64,000 nt of DNA from Terebella lapidaria (lineage: Eukaryota > Annelida > Polychaeta > Terebellida > Terebellidae): positions 14,526,868 through 14,590,867 of the forward strand of contig OX424555.1 of NCBI GenBank assembly GCA_949152475.1, given 5' to 3'. This document shows, piece after piece, positions 42,482 to 54,196 of the stretch; positions within the stretch are counted from its first letter, which is position 1, and every line of letters starts with the position of its first letter. Made by a program: the position numbers and the translations under genes. The notes beneath the pieces were generated by a model. It saw nothing but the letters and a program-made list of their open reading frames with translations, searched no databases and was not told where the DNA came from.

Positions 42482-45040
42482 ATGGCGATGGCTCCGCCGC
42501 TCGACCCTACGGATGACGAGGTAACGTTCAATCCGAACCCGGCCTTCCGACCTTCCGGCCCCCGCTCAGTTGCCATGAGCGACACAGTCCCGTCGTCACA
42601 GGAGCGACAACCGACCGGCCTGTTCGACTCTTTCGGTGACCAATCGTCCCTGACTTCGTCCTCGCCACCTGAAGACCGCATCGGAGCGTACCTCGACGAA
42701 GACCCGCTCGCGCCCTTACACACAGTGAGTGACATTTTAAGTGCACACGCTAGGGCATACTCGGCCACGCCGGCCAGAACGACCCAGAAATTACGAAGTA
42801 ACTTTACCGGCAGAGACTATACACGCTCACGTCAAAGAGCGAGTGTATGTGATCGTATCGTACATTCTACAATGAACATTCGGCCTGTAACCATGGATAC
42901 ATCAATGGTTACACACCCGCCAAGCGACCCTCGGATACGGCAGTGGGTCTGTGACAATGATAATGTTACGGAACTGGTACCGCCGAGCGCTTATTCGGCA
43001 ACCCGACCCTGGGCGCCATCAATGACGCCAATGCAGTACGACCCAGTACCAGCGGTGTACTCTCGTCTACCGACCGAGCCGACCGTGGTAGAGTACATTC
43101 GACCCAGCCAGAAGAGAGCGACTACAGGGAGCATTCCAGTGACGACTGCTGTCCAGATCGCGACATCTCCAAGTCCGCAACGACCCAGCGACGCGACAAC
43201 AGAATATCGCGCCTCCACACGACCAGCGCGACCTCGGCAACCACCATCTACGTCAAGTCGCCGACCCTGCGACCCCGACACGCCGACTTCCGACACACGT
43301 GCTCCCGCGCCGACCACGCACCGAACGTCGCCGACTACCGGAGAACAACCGCGCTTCGATCCGTCACAAGATCAAGTTGTGTCTGCTTCGGCAGAAAGTG
43401 TTGTGCCAATGATCGGACATCCAATCTCGCAATCAGTCAGAAACACCAACGGATATGGTGTACCGCCAGTCGGATACCCTGGCGCGACAAGCGGTGTTCC
43501 AAATGGAGTAGCTGTCGGATACTATTCACCGTACGTCGGCTACGTGAACCCACCGCCCGGATATGGTGGCGTTCCCAGCGTGATAGCTGACACCGGCTAT
43601 CATGGTGCACAACTCGGATTAGTGTACCATGGTGTAGGCCCAGATGGATCGGCATACTGATATCCACCACCGGCTGTATTCCCACCCTCAGTCGGGATAC
43701 CATGGGTGACGCCTCCATACAGTCAACCGGCCCCCGCTGCACAAGCACCACACGACCCCAGTCACACGACGGCACCACCTGCCGCATCGCTCGCCGTCTC
43801 TGCGACGACAGCACCGACCGCCCCCGCTAACGCGACCCCGATCGGCCCAGATACAACGGCTCCGGCGACTTCGGCTGTTCCGACTCCGACGGCCACTGCA
43901 GCGACTACATCAGTTGGGGTGAGTGTTGATACGCCCACGCCACAGAGACTCACGTCTGAGCCCCAAACGTTGGCTACGGCTAAAATGGCTCAATGGCGTG
44001 CGACCTTCAAGGAGGGCAATCTCACTCAATACATTCGGAGTGTCGAACAATTTACCGCGGCTTTCACTTACTCCGACCTCAACAAGACGACGACCTTCCG
44101 GAGCACGCTGCGCGGCCACGCTGAAGCGTTAGCCCTAAATATCCCAGTCGCGACTCCCTGGGAGGAGTTCCGTCGCCAACTGCTAGAGGGCTGGGAGCCC
44201 GAGCCCCGTCGACAGTCCAAACGGGATGATTTTCCGTTCCTCAAGCGGGAACGAAAAGAGGACGCGGAACACTACATGGAGCGACTCCAAGCCCTGGCGG
44301 AGCAAGTGTTCGATGACGTTACGCCAGCGTCGCGGCAACGGACTGTAATTGCACAATTCGTTAACGGCCAACCCGACCCCATTGCCGATAAACTGTGCGC
44401 CCTCACTTTTAACAGTTACAGTGAGGCACTAACGGCCGTTCTCAAAGTAGAGAGTCGTCAGCAGAGGACAGCCAGAGATCGACACCGAGGCACGCGACGT
44501 GCCGACATTTCCGCAAGCGGATACGTGGAAGACGACCCTGTTAATGAAGAACTGTCTTGTGCCATGGGACAAGTCACTCAGGGGGAAACACTAACCCCAG
44601 AGCAAGTTGCGGCCTACTACGACCCTGCGGACAGCGACACTACCGGCCTACAGGGTTGCGACGAACATTCAGTGCCGGCCTGCTCACGCGAGTGGGTGGC
44701 TGAAGCTTTCCAGTGCGTCCTTAGTGACGAGAATGGACTATGTGAGGAAGCGGCTATCTTTTCTGTCCTGCGAACAACGGCCCTGATAAAAGGTGATCGA
44801 CCCCCGCAACCCGGACGACCCATGGTTTGCTTCTTTTGCAAGAAGCCCGGTCATCGCTGGATGCGGTGCTTCCGGCTTAAGGATGTGCTAGTGCGCAACG
44901 GCATGAAACCGCTAGCATTTCGGCCTAATGGTCCCGGTACTGACAGAAGGACAGCTCAAGTGTTGTCAGTACCTAACCAAACCGGTAATCAAACTAAACC
45001 GGCCCCACCAACACCTCCGACCCCGTCGTCAAACCAGTAG
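42482..45040 (+). pseudogene. gag region of element 2 (broken)
   Basis: Related to the gag of element 1 throughout: Pro/Thr-rich first half with the Gly/Tyr/Pro stretch, capsid-like middle, and CCHC knuckle CFFCKKPGHRWMRC near the end. It is treated as a fossil. The region is interrupted, but most of its length remains readable. Confidence 0.9.
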
Positions 45041-48000
45041 GGGAAGGTGCTGAGGAGCAAGGGCCTTCCAGACAACAGGACAACGTTCCCCGCTCCACAT
45101 CTGCGGTTGTCACGACTACTGTACCGGTAACGACACCAATAACGACCCCGCAGCCGGCCCAGCCCACACCTCAGCTCCTTGAAGGGGTGTGTACGAAATG
45201 TCAAGCTCCGACCCCGAAACCGGCCTCTTTTCATGAAGGGGTGTCCGCACCGCGACCGCAACGGCCACCACGTGGAAACCGTCATCCTGAAGGGGTGTCA
45301 CCCCCGACCGCCGACGGCACCGGAACGGACAGCATGTCCGAGGTTGAATGGATCTCCGACGTCGGAGGATTCTATGCCTTTCCGAGTGGACCGGAACCCA
45401 AACTGCCGCCTCTTCACACACTCTTCAGGCCACCGTCAGACGACCCCGAAATTCCGCCTGTCATCAACAACTCCAGCGCCGCCAATCACAGATGCTGGAA
45501 GTTGCCGGTACATGTCGGAAACAAGACGATAAAGGCTGTACTCGACTCCGGAGCGCAGATCTCCCTGCTCCGATGCGACCAGCTACGTCACGTCCCCGCC
45601 GACCAGCGGCATTTGCGATCGACTTCGGCTACTATTCGTGACGTCAATGGACAGTCAAGTCCAATCGATGGACTGATCGACCTCCCAATACAGGTCGGAA
45701 CCAACCATATGATTGTGACATTTTGTGTGGCTGACATACATGACGACATGATTCTCGGCATGAACTTTTTCCGGCAAGCTCACGCTGTGGTGAACTACGG
45801 TGAAGGGACGATACAGGTACACAAGGAGATCCTGTTCGCACATAAAGACATTGAGGCCAATGTTGTCAGAATGGCCGTGCGACGAGCTGTCACCGTCCCC
45901 GCACGCAGCGAGGCAATAGTGGAGCTGGTCCCGACCTCCCGGGTCCGAGTCCGACAGCACCCGAGGATAGTTCAGCCACTAACGACCTTTCCCGAGGAGA
46001 CCGACCTCATTATGGGAAGAACACTTACGACCCTGAATCGGCAGTGCGTAAAGGTGTCGGTAGTCAATCCAGCAGAAACCGGCATTACGCTCACCCGTTC
46101 CGACCCTGTCGCCATAGCCAGCCCTGTCGAAAGTGTCGTCGGAGCTCTGCCACGACCCGGAGAAGAGCCCGACCCGTCCCCGGTAGACGTCAGTCACTAC
46201 CGCGACCTACCGCCACATCTGCAAGAAATGGTGGATCGCACTGGACTAACGCCAGAACAGCATCGGCAGTGCGCCAACCTGGTTCACCAATACCAGGACA
46301 CGTTCATGCATCCGGACGGCCAACTGGGACGGACTCAAGTCGTCCAACACAAGATCGACACCGGCAACTCGGCCCCGATTCGGCAACGACAGCGACGCGT
46401 CCCTCAGGCGCAGCAAAGCATCATCGACGAGGAAGTCGACAAGATGCTCCGCCTGGGGTGTATTGAGCCGTCAGATTCGCCCTGGAGCGCACAGGTAGTG
46501 CTCAGACATAAGAAGAACGGCCAAGTGAGATTTCTGCGTCGATTATCGGCTCCTGAATGATGTCACCCGCAAGGACTCATACCCCTTGCCCAACATTCAG
46601 GACACTCATGACGCCCTGGCAGGCGCCAACTACTTCTCGGCCCTAGACCTAGCCTCCGGCTACTGGCAGGTCGAAGTCGACCCTAGCGACAGACCGAAAA
46701 CTGCCTTCGCCACAAGGAAGGGACTCTATCAGTTTAAGGTCATGCCATTCGGCCTTAGCAACGCCCCGGCAACCTTCGAACGGCTTATGGAGACCATACT
46801 CCGTGGTTACTTGTGGACCCGGTGTATGTGCTATCTCGACGACGTGATAGCTTACGGCAGAACATTCGATCAGGCACTCGCAAACCTGGAAGCGGTCCTG
46901 GATCGGATCAGATCGGCAGGCCTGAAACTTCAGCCCAAGAAGTGCGAGTTGTTCCAACGGGAAATCTTGTACTTAGGGTTCATAGTGAGCGGCCAAGGAA
47001 TTCGAGTCGACCCCAACAAAGTTAAAGCCATTAGGGAATGGCCGACCCCGTGTGAGATCACCGACGTCAGGGCTTTCCTTGGTTTCGCCAATTATCACCG
47101 GCGATTCATCAAGGACTACGCTGAGATCGCTGAACCTCTCGTAGCGCTCACCTGAGGTGAATGCCACTTCACTTGGGGACCGGCCCAGCGATGAGCTTTC
47201 CAGCGACTCCGCGACGCCCTCATCAAGGCGCCAAAGCTCGCTCACCCGACCCAGAATCCGGACGACTACTTCATCCTCGACACGGATGCAAGCGGCTTCG
47301 CTGTAGGGGGTGCCCTCTCATAAAGGGTTAACGGGAAGGAAATCCCCATCGGGTTCGCCAGTAAGACCCTTTCCCGAACCCAATGGAACTATTGCACCAC
47401 CTATCGGGAACTGCTGGCAGTAGTGGAGATGGTGCAGCACTATCGGCATTACCTCTGGGGTAGGAAATTCCTCCTCCGGACCGACCATAGCTCGCTGAGG
47501 TGGCTGAAAAATTACAGCGACGCCGACGGCATGCTCGCTAGGTGGCTCGCCAAGCTACAGCAGTATGACTTTCGGATAGAGCATCGACCCGGTAAACTAC
47601 ACGGTAACGCCGACGGCCTGTCACGGTGCCACAGTTGTAAACACCAAGACTGTCCCGGACAACTCGTCACACCTCCGACCGACCCAGAAACAAGTTCCGG
47701 AGAACTTCCAGTTCGCCGGATAACTGTTGTTCCGACCCAGACAAGGGCAGACCTCCTGGACAGTGATTCGATAACATCACCGGTCTTGCCCCAGCTAGTT
47801 TCGGAACGCCAAGTTGTTCGAGTCCGTGCTTTGGACGCCACACTTGATGGACAAAAGTGGCTTTCGGACTATTCGACCCAGGACATTGTCGCGGCACAGC
47901 AAGCCGACCCCAGCATCGGAAAAGTGCGGCAATGGATGTTAGCCGGCACCAAGCCCGACTCTAGAGAAGTCGCCCGCCAAGGAGAGGAGGTAAAGACACT

Positions 48001-49519
48001 TGTTTTCCGCTGGAACCTCCTGGCGCTACAAGACGGAGTGCTGGTTCGACATATAAACCCCGACCCCGCCGGACGGCCTGTGGTGCAAACCGTGCTCCCC
48101 GTAGCACTCAGGACACAAGTTCTGCACCAACTACACGACCTAAAGATTGTCGGACATCTCGGCATACAGCGTACCATCGAGAGAGTCAGGCGCCGATTCT
48201 ACTGGCCCGGCTTGGCGTTGGACGTCGCCCGCTGGTGTGCCCGCTGCCCGCAATGTGTGACCCGCAAGGGTAAACCGGCCCCAAAAAGATCGCCCCTGAC
48301 ACAGCTACCGACAGGAGCGCCGTTCGACAGAATAGCGATGGGCATCCTCGACACCCACAAGGTCACGGGAAGGGGCCATCGGTATGTACTAGTCGTGTCG
48401 GACTACTTTACGAAGTACACTGACGCTTTTCCGCTACGGCGACATACGGCCAAAAATGTTGCCGACACCCTGGTGAATCGGTGGATAGTCTACCACGGTG
48501 TCCCCAAGGCGATCCATAGCGATCAAGGTACTGAGTTTGAGTCGTCCCTGTTCCGGCATGTTGTGCGTCTACTGGGCGCTAAGAAGATTCGTACGACCCC
48601 ATACCGACCCCAGAGCGACGGCCAAGTTGAGCGATTCAACAGGACATTGCTCAACATGCTGAGTGTGTTCGTCAGCGATCGTGCAAACGATTGGGACTTG
48701 CACCTGCCATATGTGTTAATGGCCTATCGAACCTCAGTACACTCGTCCACGGGATGCACCCCGCATCTGATGGTGTATGGACATGAGTGTAACTTGCCAG
48801 TCGACCTCATGTTTCCGACCTACGACCCTGAGCCTCTACCTCCGTGTGGTCCGGAGTATGTGGAGTATTTGCGGCAAGCCATCAGGACGGCCCACGGTTT
48901 CGCCCAAGACCATCTCGAAAAAGCGGCAATTCGGCAAAAGATGGGTTATGACGCCCACGCAAAACCACGACCCCAGTTTTAACCAGGCGAACTGGTCCGG
49001 TATTATTATCTGCCACTCACGCAGAATAATAAGTTCGCTCGGCCCTGGACTGGTCCCTGGAGGATCATCGACCGTGTAACCGAGGTGGATTACCGAATCG
49101 CCCTGGTTTCCAACCCTCGGAACACTCGTGTTGTTCATCTGGATGTGCTCAAGCCATACGAAGGTGACAACCAAGCGGCCCACATCTACTCCGACCCTGT
49201 ACGACCCACCGAGTCGTCAAGTCACTCCGACCCAGAACAGTCGCCCGACCCCATGGGACTTCTCAAGGAGTTTTATTACCCCTGGAAGGTAACAGTCCAA
49301 GATCGGCATACTGATTCAGACCAAACAGCAGAGTCTGATTCGCCAACGACCCAGGATCGTCAATCGCGATCTCCGACTTCATCCGGCTCAAGTCGACATC
49401 GGCAACGGAAAAGATCACACGGATCAAGTTCCGGCACACCAAAACCGGCACGCAAGACACGCAGGCAAAAGCCTGTGGTACCCAAACGCAACGCACGCAG
49501 ACCGGCCCGATATAGATAA
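45041..49519 (+). pseudogene. pol region of element 2 (broken)
   Basis: It contains recognisable protease, reverse transcriptase, RNase H, integrase and GPY/F-like parts in the Ty3/gypsy order, very similar to element 1. Several breaks interrupt it. The start of the region keeps the three internal copies of the polypurine-tract sequence at the same 54-bp spacing as element 1. Confidence 0.92.
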
Positions 49520-51199
49520 CCCCGGCCTGGTTATCTGATTGATACCATTGATGATGAATTATGCATGTCTAATGGACTATGATATCATGTCATTCCTCAT
49601 AATAATATATTATATTACAATAACAATATATGCATTTAACATGTACAAGATGTCAGTGAGGCAAATTCGATATATATACACTTGATATGATTTCATAATT
49701 ATGATGCTGGTGAATAATTGGTTTCGTCCCCGTATAGCATGTACCATTGTTCCGCGTGTGTTACGCACTAACTAAAATATCATGCAAATTTTCTATCCAT
49801 GTGTCAGCCGAAGAGGATAATAACCAGTCACACCGTGAGTAAGGCCACTTAGTTGTCGAAGAGGTGATAGTGTGATTCGTTCCGGGGTATGCGTCGACAG
49901 AGCCTCTACCCACTCTATGTAACATTCAGAGGAACGGCCCAGTGGTACGGGAACCAGTCACGGAAAAGCTATCATGCCAAGATGCGGCCTGTCACCAAAT
50001 TCATCACACAAATATTCAAAGCGCCACGGTGTGACCGACCCAGATCATTGCAATTTCGACCCCCTACAATATAGCGGCCCCGTCGTCTTGTGAACTGGCT
50101 GAAAATGAACGGAACGATGTCCGCCCCTGTGAGTGATTGATATTAATATCTCAGCCTTTAATCACTGTGTGTCGTCTGCTAAACCGCAATTCGACCCCGT
50201 TAGTCTACTGTGCGCTAACTTGGAAAGAAAAGGAACGATAAACTGTGCAGGTCACAAGGGTCGCACGAGCGCAGGTAGACCCTGTAGCTGTTCACAGCAC
50301 CTCCATGAACTCCCCTTAATAATTTCAATAGTGAGTCGTCGGGCAAAAAGAGCCCAGTAATTTGAACAGTCGATAAGTACATTTAGGATATGTTTTGGAA
50401 CGTGTAATCCAGGGGACGGCTGTTGGACATTCGGAAAACTGGACAGTGTGTGGACCCCCCTGCTGTCGTAACGGACCGGCCTGGTAGGTCGGAGAAGGCT
50501 TGTACCCGCGTTTCCCTGACGACGGCCCAGCCTCGCGGCACACACCCGGAACAACAACACGCTGCATGAGGATCGGATTCGAACAAGTATAAGGCCATAC
50601 TTCAGAAAACATGGCAGAATTCGACCCTGAACAAACCCGAACTATTTCTACAATCGACCCAGTGAACTTGTCGGCCTCACATCACAGCGGCCCCGCCTTC
50701 TCCCGCCAGCAAATGTGGTCGGGAGTAGTAACGAACTTCGGCCTTGAACTGCCGGCCCTGTTGTGTCGGCCCCACAGGATAGTGACTTGGAAATCCTGGT
50801 CACGCTGATCTGCTCGACCCTGAACTGTCGGCCCAGCATCATGTCGGCCCTATAGTGACACGGGAGAAGTAATCCTGGTCACTGTAATCATCTTGGTCGC
50901 GTAATTTGTCCATTCTACTAGAGAATGTCGAGGAGTTTTGTTTAATCATATCATATCATCTCATACTCGTTGTTGTGCATGTATTTGTAAATGTATCATC
51001 GTAGTGACTGCTGACGGACTGACTGCTGACGTTTATTTTGACGGTTAGGAATTTTTATTGTATGAAGTGTTTTCACATTGTCGCGCGGCGAGTGTGTGTG
51101 AGTGTTGGGGTTTGACCTTTTAGGACTTTTTAGCTTTTTATTGTTTAGTTTTTGCGACGGTAGGGTCCGGGGAGGGTAATCTCCGAGGGCGTAGATTAA
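49520..51199 (+). other. 3' non-coding region of element 2, no third ORF
   Basis: Similar to the post-pol spacer of element 1 up to about 50550. About 200 bases without a clear match follow. From about 50755 it resembles the 3' region of element 1, with two AATCCTGGTCAC copies at 50792 and 50871. No large ORF is present. Confidence 0.75.
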
Positions 51200-51212
51200 T
51201 GAAGGGGTGTAA
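51200..51212 (+). other. 3' polypurine tract of element 2
   Basis: TGAAGGGGTGTAA lies directly before the 3' LTR, identical to element 1. Confidence 0.78.
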
Positions 51213-51980
51213 TGTAGCATTTTTAGTGACAGTAAACGCTCGTCTCCTCCCGCACACATCTCCATGACAACTCGCCCACGCATATTCTACACACCACGCT
51301 AAATATAACCACTACACGATCACTGCCTGGACAAAACATACAAAACCACGAATAACCACGCGGCCCCCAAACAAGGCAAACACAGGTCAAACAGCTCACA
51401 CCTTCGGCCCCGTCCAATCAAATAATTCGACCCCAGTACACCGGCCTTGACCTTCACATGCACATACTCATTTACATAGACATCACATGCACAGCATTCA
51501 GACTCAAACATGTCTCGACGCGTACCGGGGAAACCCACTTTCCCGGTGAGATCAGCACATATCAGCACATACATAGCCAATGACACAACTCCGCTCACAC
51601 TTGGCCGGAAAATACATGTACTCTGTCCCACGGCCCCGCAAATCTGCGCAGTGGAGAAGAGACTTTCACGGTGAACAGACGTGTTGGATATAGCAGAGAA
51701 AATAGCCGTGATTTAGTAGAAGTGAATATATTTGTGAACTGTACAATCTGGAGTATAAACTGTGAGACATATACGAAGGACTATAATATAGGATATATAT
51801 AGAAATATAGACTGGGAACATCACCGGACATAGGTGTGATTCGGCCCTTGAATTGTGTGTGATTGGACATCGGCTTTTTCCATTGGAATAAACAGTTGAA
51901 ATATAACTGCCGGCTTGTTATTAGCACAACGACCCCGGAATAAGTCGGCTTGATATCGGCCGTGAACGATATTCTTCACA
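51213..51980 (+). repeat. 3' LTR of element 2
   Basis: 768 bp. AATAAA is at 51887-51892. The target duplication GTAT follows. Confidence 0.93.
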
Positions 51981-51984
51981 GTAT

Positions 51985-52470
51985 TTATGTTTTATCTATA
52001 ATTACTATGTGAGGCACAGTACAACATGAACATCCGGGCTATGGGCGTAAAGAACAGTCCCAGCAGACATCGCCTGGTTTGTGTAGTTAGACTCAAATTG
52101 TGTACAAACTTGGATACGAGATTTACTGGTAGTGGATATTCAAAACAGGAGTCGTATGTGAATGCTCATTTTGTGCTAATTACGTCGCTTCTGTTGCCAT
52201 GTTGTACTTGCTTTATAATTTGTACACTTTCGTGATTTGTAATTTTATGGGCCAAATTCACAAAATAGATTCATTTTTAGCAACTGTGAGCCACACTCGC
52301 TGAATGATGGAGGGGAACGTGGAAAGTGTGTCAGAGCCGAATATAGCAGCCAGCCACCAGATAGTTCCAAGTTTATGTGTGTGAATATTTGATGTTCTTT
52401 TCTTTGCAGTCGGTTCATTGTGATTAAAACGATTACCTTTAGGCGTTTAGTGTGACGTCGTTTATTTCAG
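51985..52470. other. Host DNA between element 2 and the transmembrane exon
   Basis: No exon could be assigned with confidence, although the N-terminal exons of the downstream membrane-protein gene should lie here or further upstream. A short frame at 52026-52235 and an ATGATG at about 52302 are candidates without splice support. Confidence 0.4.
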
Positions 52471-53227
52471 GGGTGGTGATTGGTTTACCCGTGATTGCAG
52501 TCATCGTTGTCATCATAATCATCATCATCATTGTTGTTGTTATCGTTTGTATTAAAAGGTAAGAAATGCCGAAGTAATGTCCCGATTTGAATTGAACTGT
52601 TTATTTTAACTAATTACAGCGAACTAATCTTTTGCCGGCCCAAGTATCATATCCTGCGCTTTCCTCTATTCAATAAGGATTAAAAAAGATGCGAGACGGA
52701 TTTAATGGTGTGGTTTCAGTGGACGAACGGTATTGAGGAGCAGTGTACGTTACTTGGGCCATTTTCCAGATAAAAAATTCACATACACGTATAAGAGGTA
52801 CTGGTATTGGCTGCAGCAAACATCCGAGCGTATCATGTTCATGTATAACTGAAACACCGTGTGAACCATGTACACCCCCAAAAGTCACACATGTATGACA
52901 CCAACCATGGCCTATTTCTATCATATTCATTATAGTTTATTATTTGAATAATTTATTTCTATAATTATTACGAGCGAGTGTAATAAAATTACGAGCGAGT
53001 GTAATAAATATGACACAAAGAAACTACGTAAAATATACACAGATTGAGAAAAATCGTGTTTAATTCACTTTCTGAACAATGTTGATATAATAGTGCGAAA
53101 AGATTGAATTGTGCTGTATTTGTAGCGATGCTTTATTTTTGTTTACAGGAGGAAGAGACATGTCGAGTCACGTGATGGGTCACGTCACATCCGGTTAACA
53201 GAAGAGAGCGAGCTTAGTAATCAATGA
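52471..53227 (+). CDS. C-terminal exons of a single-pass membrane protein (partial)
   Basis: Two exons, 52471-52558 and 53149-53227, with acceptor tttatttcag, donor gtaaga and acceptor gtttacag. They join in frame. The first encodes an almost pure Val/Ile transmembrane helix (VVIGLPVIAVIVV then a run of Ile). The second continues with a basic stop-transfer segment (CIKRRKRH) and a short charged cytoplasmic tail ending ESELSNQ-stop. The topology suggests the end of a type I receptor or adhesion protein. The extracellular part was not found. The helix is encoded partly by ATC repeats, so a simple repeat framed by chance splice sites is a possible alternative, but the stop-transfer and tail argue against it. 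Confidence 0.5.
52967..53009 (+). repeat. Tandem duplication of a 21-bp unit
   Basis: Two adjacent copies of ATTACGAGCGAGTGTAATAAA, in the intron between the transmembrane and tail exons. A very recent local duplication. Confidence 0.8.
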
Positions 53228-53853
53228 CAGTCACGTGTTGAATGATCAAGTTAAGAAGATTACATGTACTGCCTTGGACCAAAATGAATCAAATGGTTTT
53301 CGAATGATATTACCGTAATGAATATATTTGGTGATATATGGATAAATTATGTTGGATTTTTTAATTCATAATATATACAAGTACATGAATTATGTTTGAA
53401 TTTTGTGAATATATGTTTGCAGATGTATAATATTTTTGACAGGAACCGCCCAAAACATATCCCCATATACCGTATACAGACACGCAATCGCCACATGGCC
53501 TCGACCTTGACCTTAGCCGGAAAAGCCCAGTACATGTATTCCCGGGTCCACAAACACGCACCTGCAAAACTAACACGTTCCAACGCAAAACTCAACACCT
53601 CACCGTGACAACGTACGATCACGCGCAAAATTATTCACAAGTACACAAAATATGCAAATTACAGACACTTTCAAACAAACATGCACCAATCAGAACATGT
53701 ACATACTTAACAACCTTCACGCTGTACTTAGGCCTTTGCCGCCATATTTTAGTGCTCCGGTAACATGCAGTTGGATAGGAGTATTCAGAGTGGATAGACG
53801 TGTTTCGTACGGCGCCCCGTTCATGCCACAGAAAAAGAAAAAGTTATTCTTTT
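53228..53853. other. Non-coding interval after the membrane-protein tail exon
   Basis: AT-rich then mixed sequence. Scattered words (CTTGACCTTA, ACCAATCAGAAC, AGACGTGTTTCG) recall the LTRs of elements 1 and 2 in the same order, but too weakly to call a remnant. Confidence 0.4.
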
Positions 53854-53854
53854 T

Positions 53855-54075
53855 ATCTCATACGTATGGAATAATAAGTCATACTTATGAGGTGTTAAGT
53901 CATACGTATGGGATTTAGTCATACATATGAGATAATAAGTCATACGTAGATCTATGAGATATTAAGTCATACGTAGGGGATACTAACACATACGTATGAA
54001 ATACTAACACATATATGTATGAGATACTTATCTTGTACGTATGAAATACTAGCTCATACGTTGGAGATATTTCAT
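53855..54075 (+). repeat. Degenerate minisatellite with CATACGTATG core
   Basis: About ten units of 19-27 bp with consensus near TCATACGTATGAGATAMTAAG. The core CATACGTATG is a 10-bp palindrome. Units drift in the part after the core. One further unit-like stretch lies near 54845. No coding potential. Confidence 0.85.
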
Positions 54076-54157
54076 TATAAGCAGGTAGATATGCGCATAA
54101 TGTTACATTTTCATGAAGAGCATAAAAGAAGCAAGAAGATTAAGGCAGATTAAGGCA

Positions 54158-54196
54158 AGGCAGTTAATGAAGCAAATGTTACTTCATTAACTGCCT
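54158..54196. repeat. Perfect 15-bp inverted repeat (hairpin)
   Basis: AGGCAGTTAATGAAG, nine bases, then its exact reverse complement CTTCATTAACTGCCT. It is preceded by a doubled AGATTAAGGC. It could be a structured RNA or a mobile-element end; nothing decides. Confidence 0.8.

Larger units (their letters stand above)
41650..51980 (+). mobile_element. Ty3/gypsy LTR retrotransposon 2, broken, older relative of element 1
   Basis: A 10.3-kb element with 768-bp LTRs (TGTAG...CACA) and a 4-bp target duplication, GTAT, at 41646-41649 and 51981-51984. Gag and Pol are closely similar to those of element 1, and the primer site and polypurine tract are the same. By eye the two LTRs differ at roughly nine or ten positions, about 1.2 percent, so it is older than element 1 but still recent. 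The coding regions carry about half a dozen breaks in total, so it is a fossil copy. It has no third ORF: about 200 bp stand where element 1 has 3 kb. Confidence 0.95.

Noticed and set aside
53450-53830. Possible decayed solo LTR related to elements 1 and 2
   Set aside because: A few short words match in the same order (CTTGACCTTA, ACCAATCA, AGACGTGTTT), but there are no ends, no duplication and no continuous similarity.
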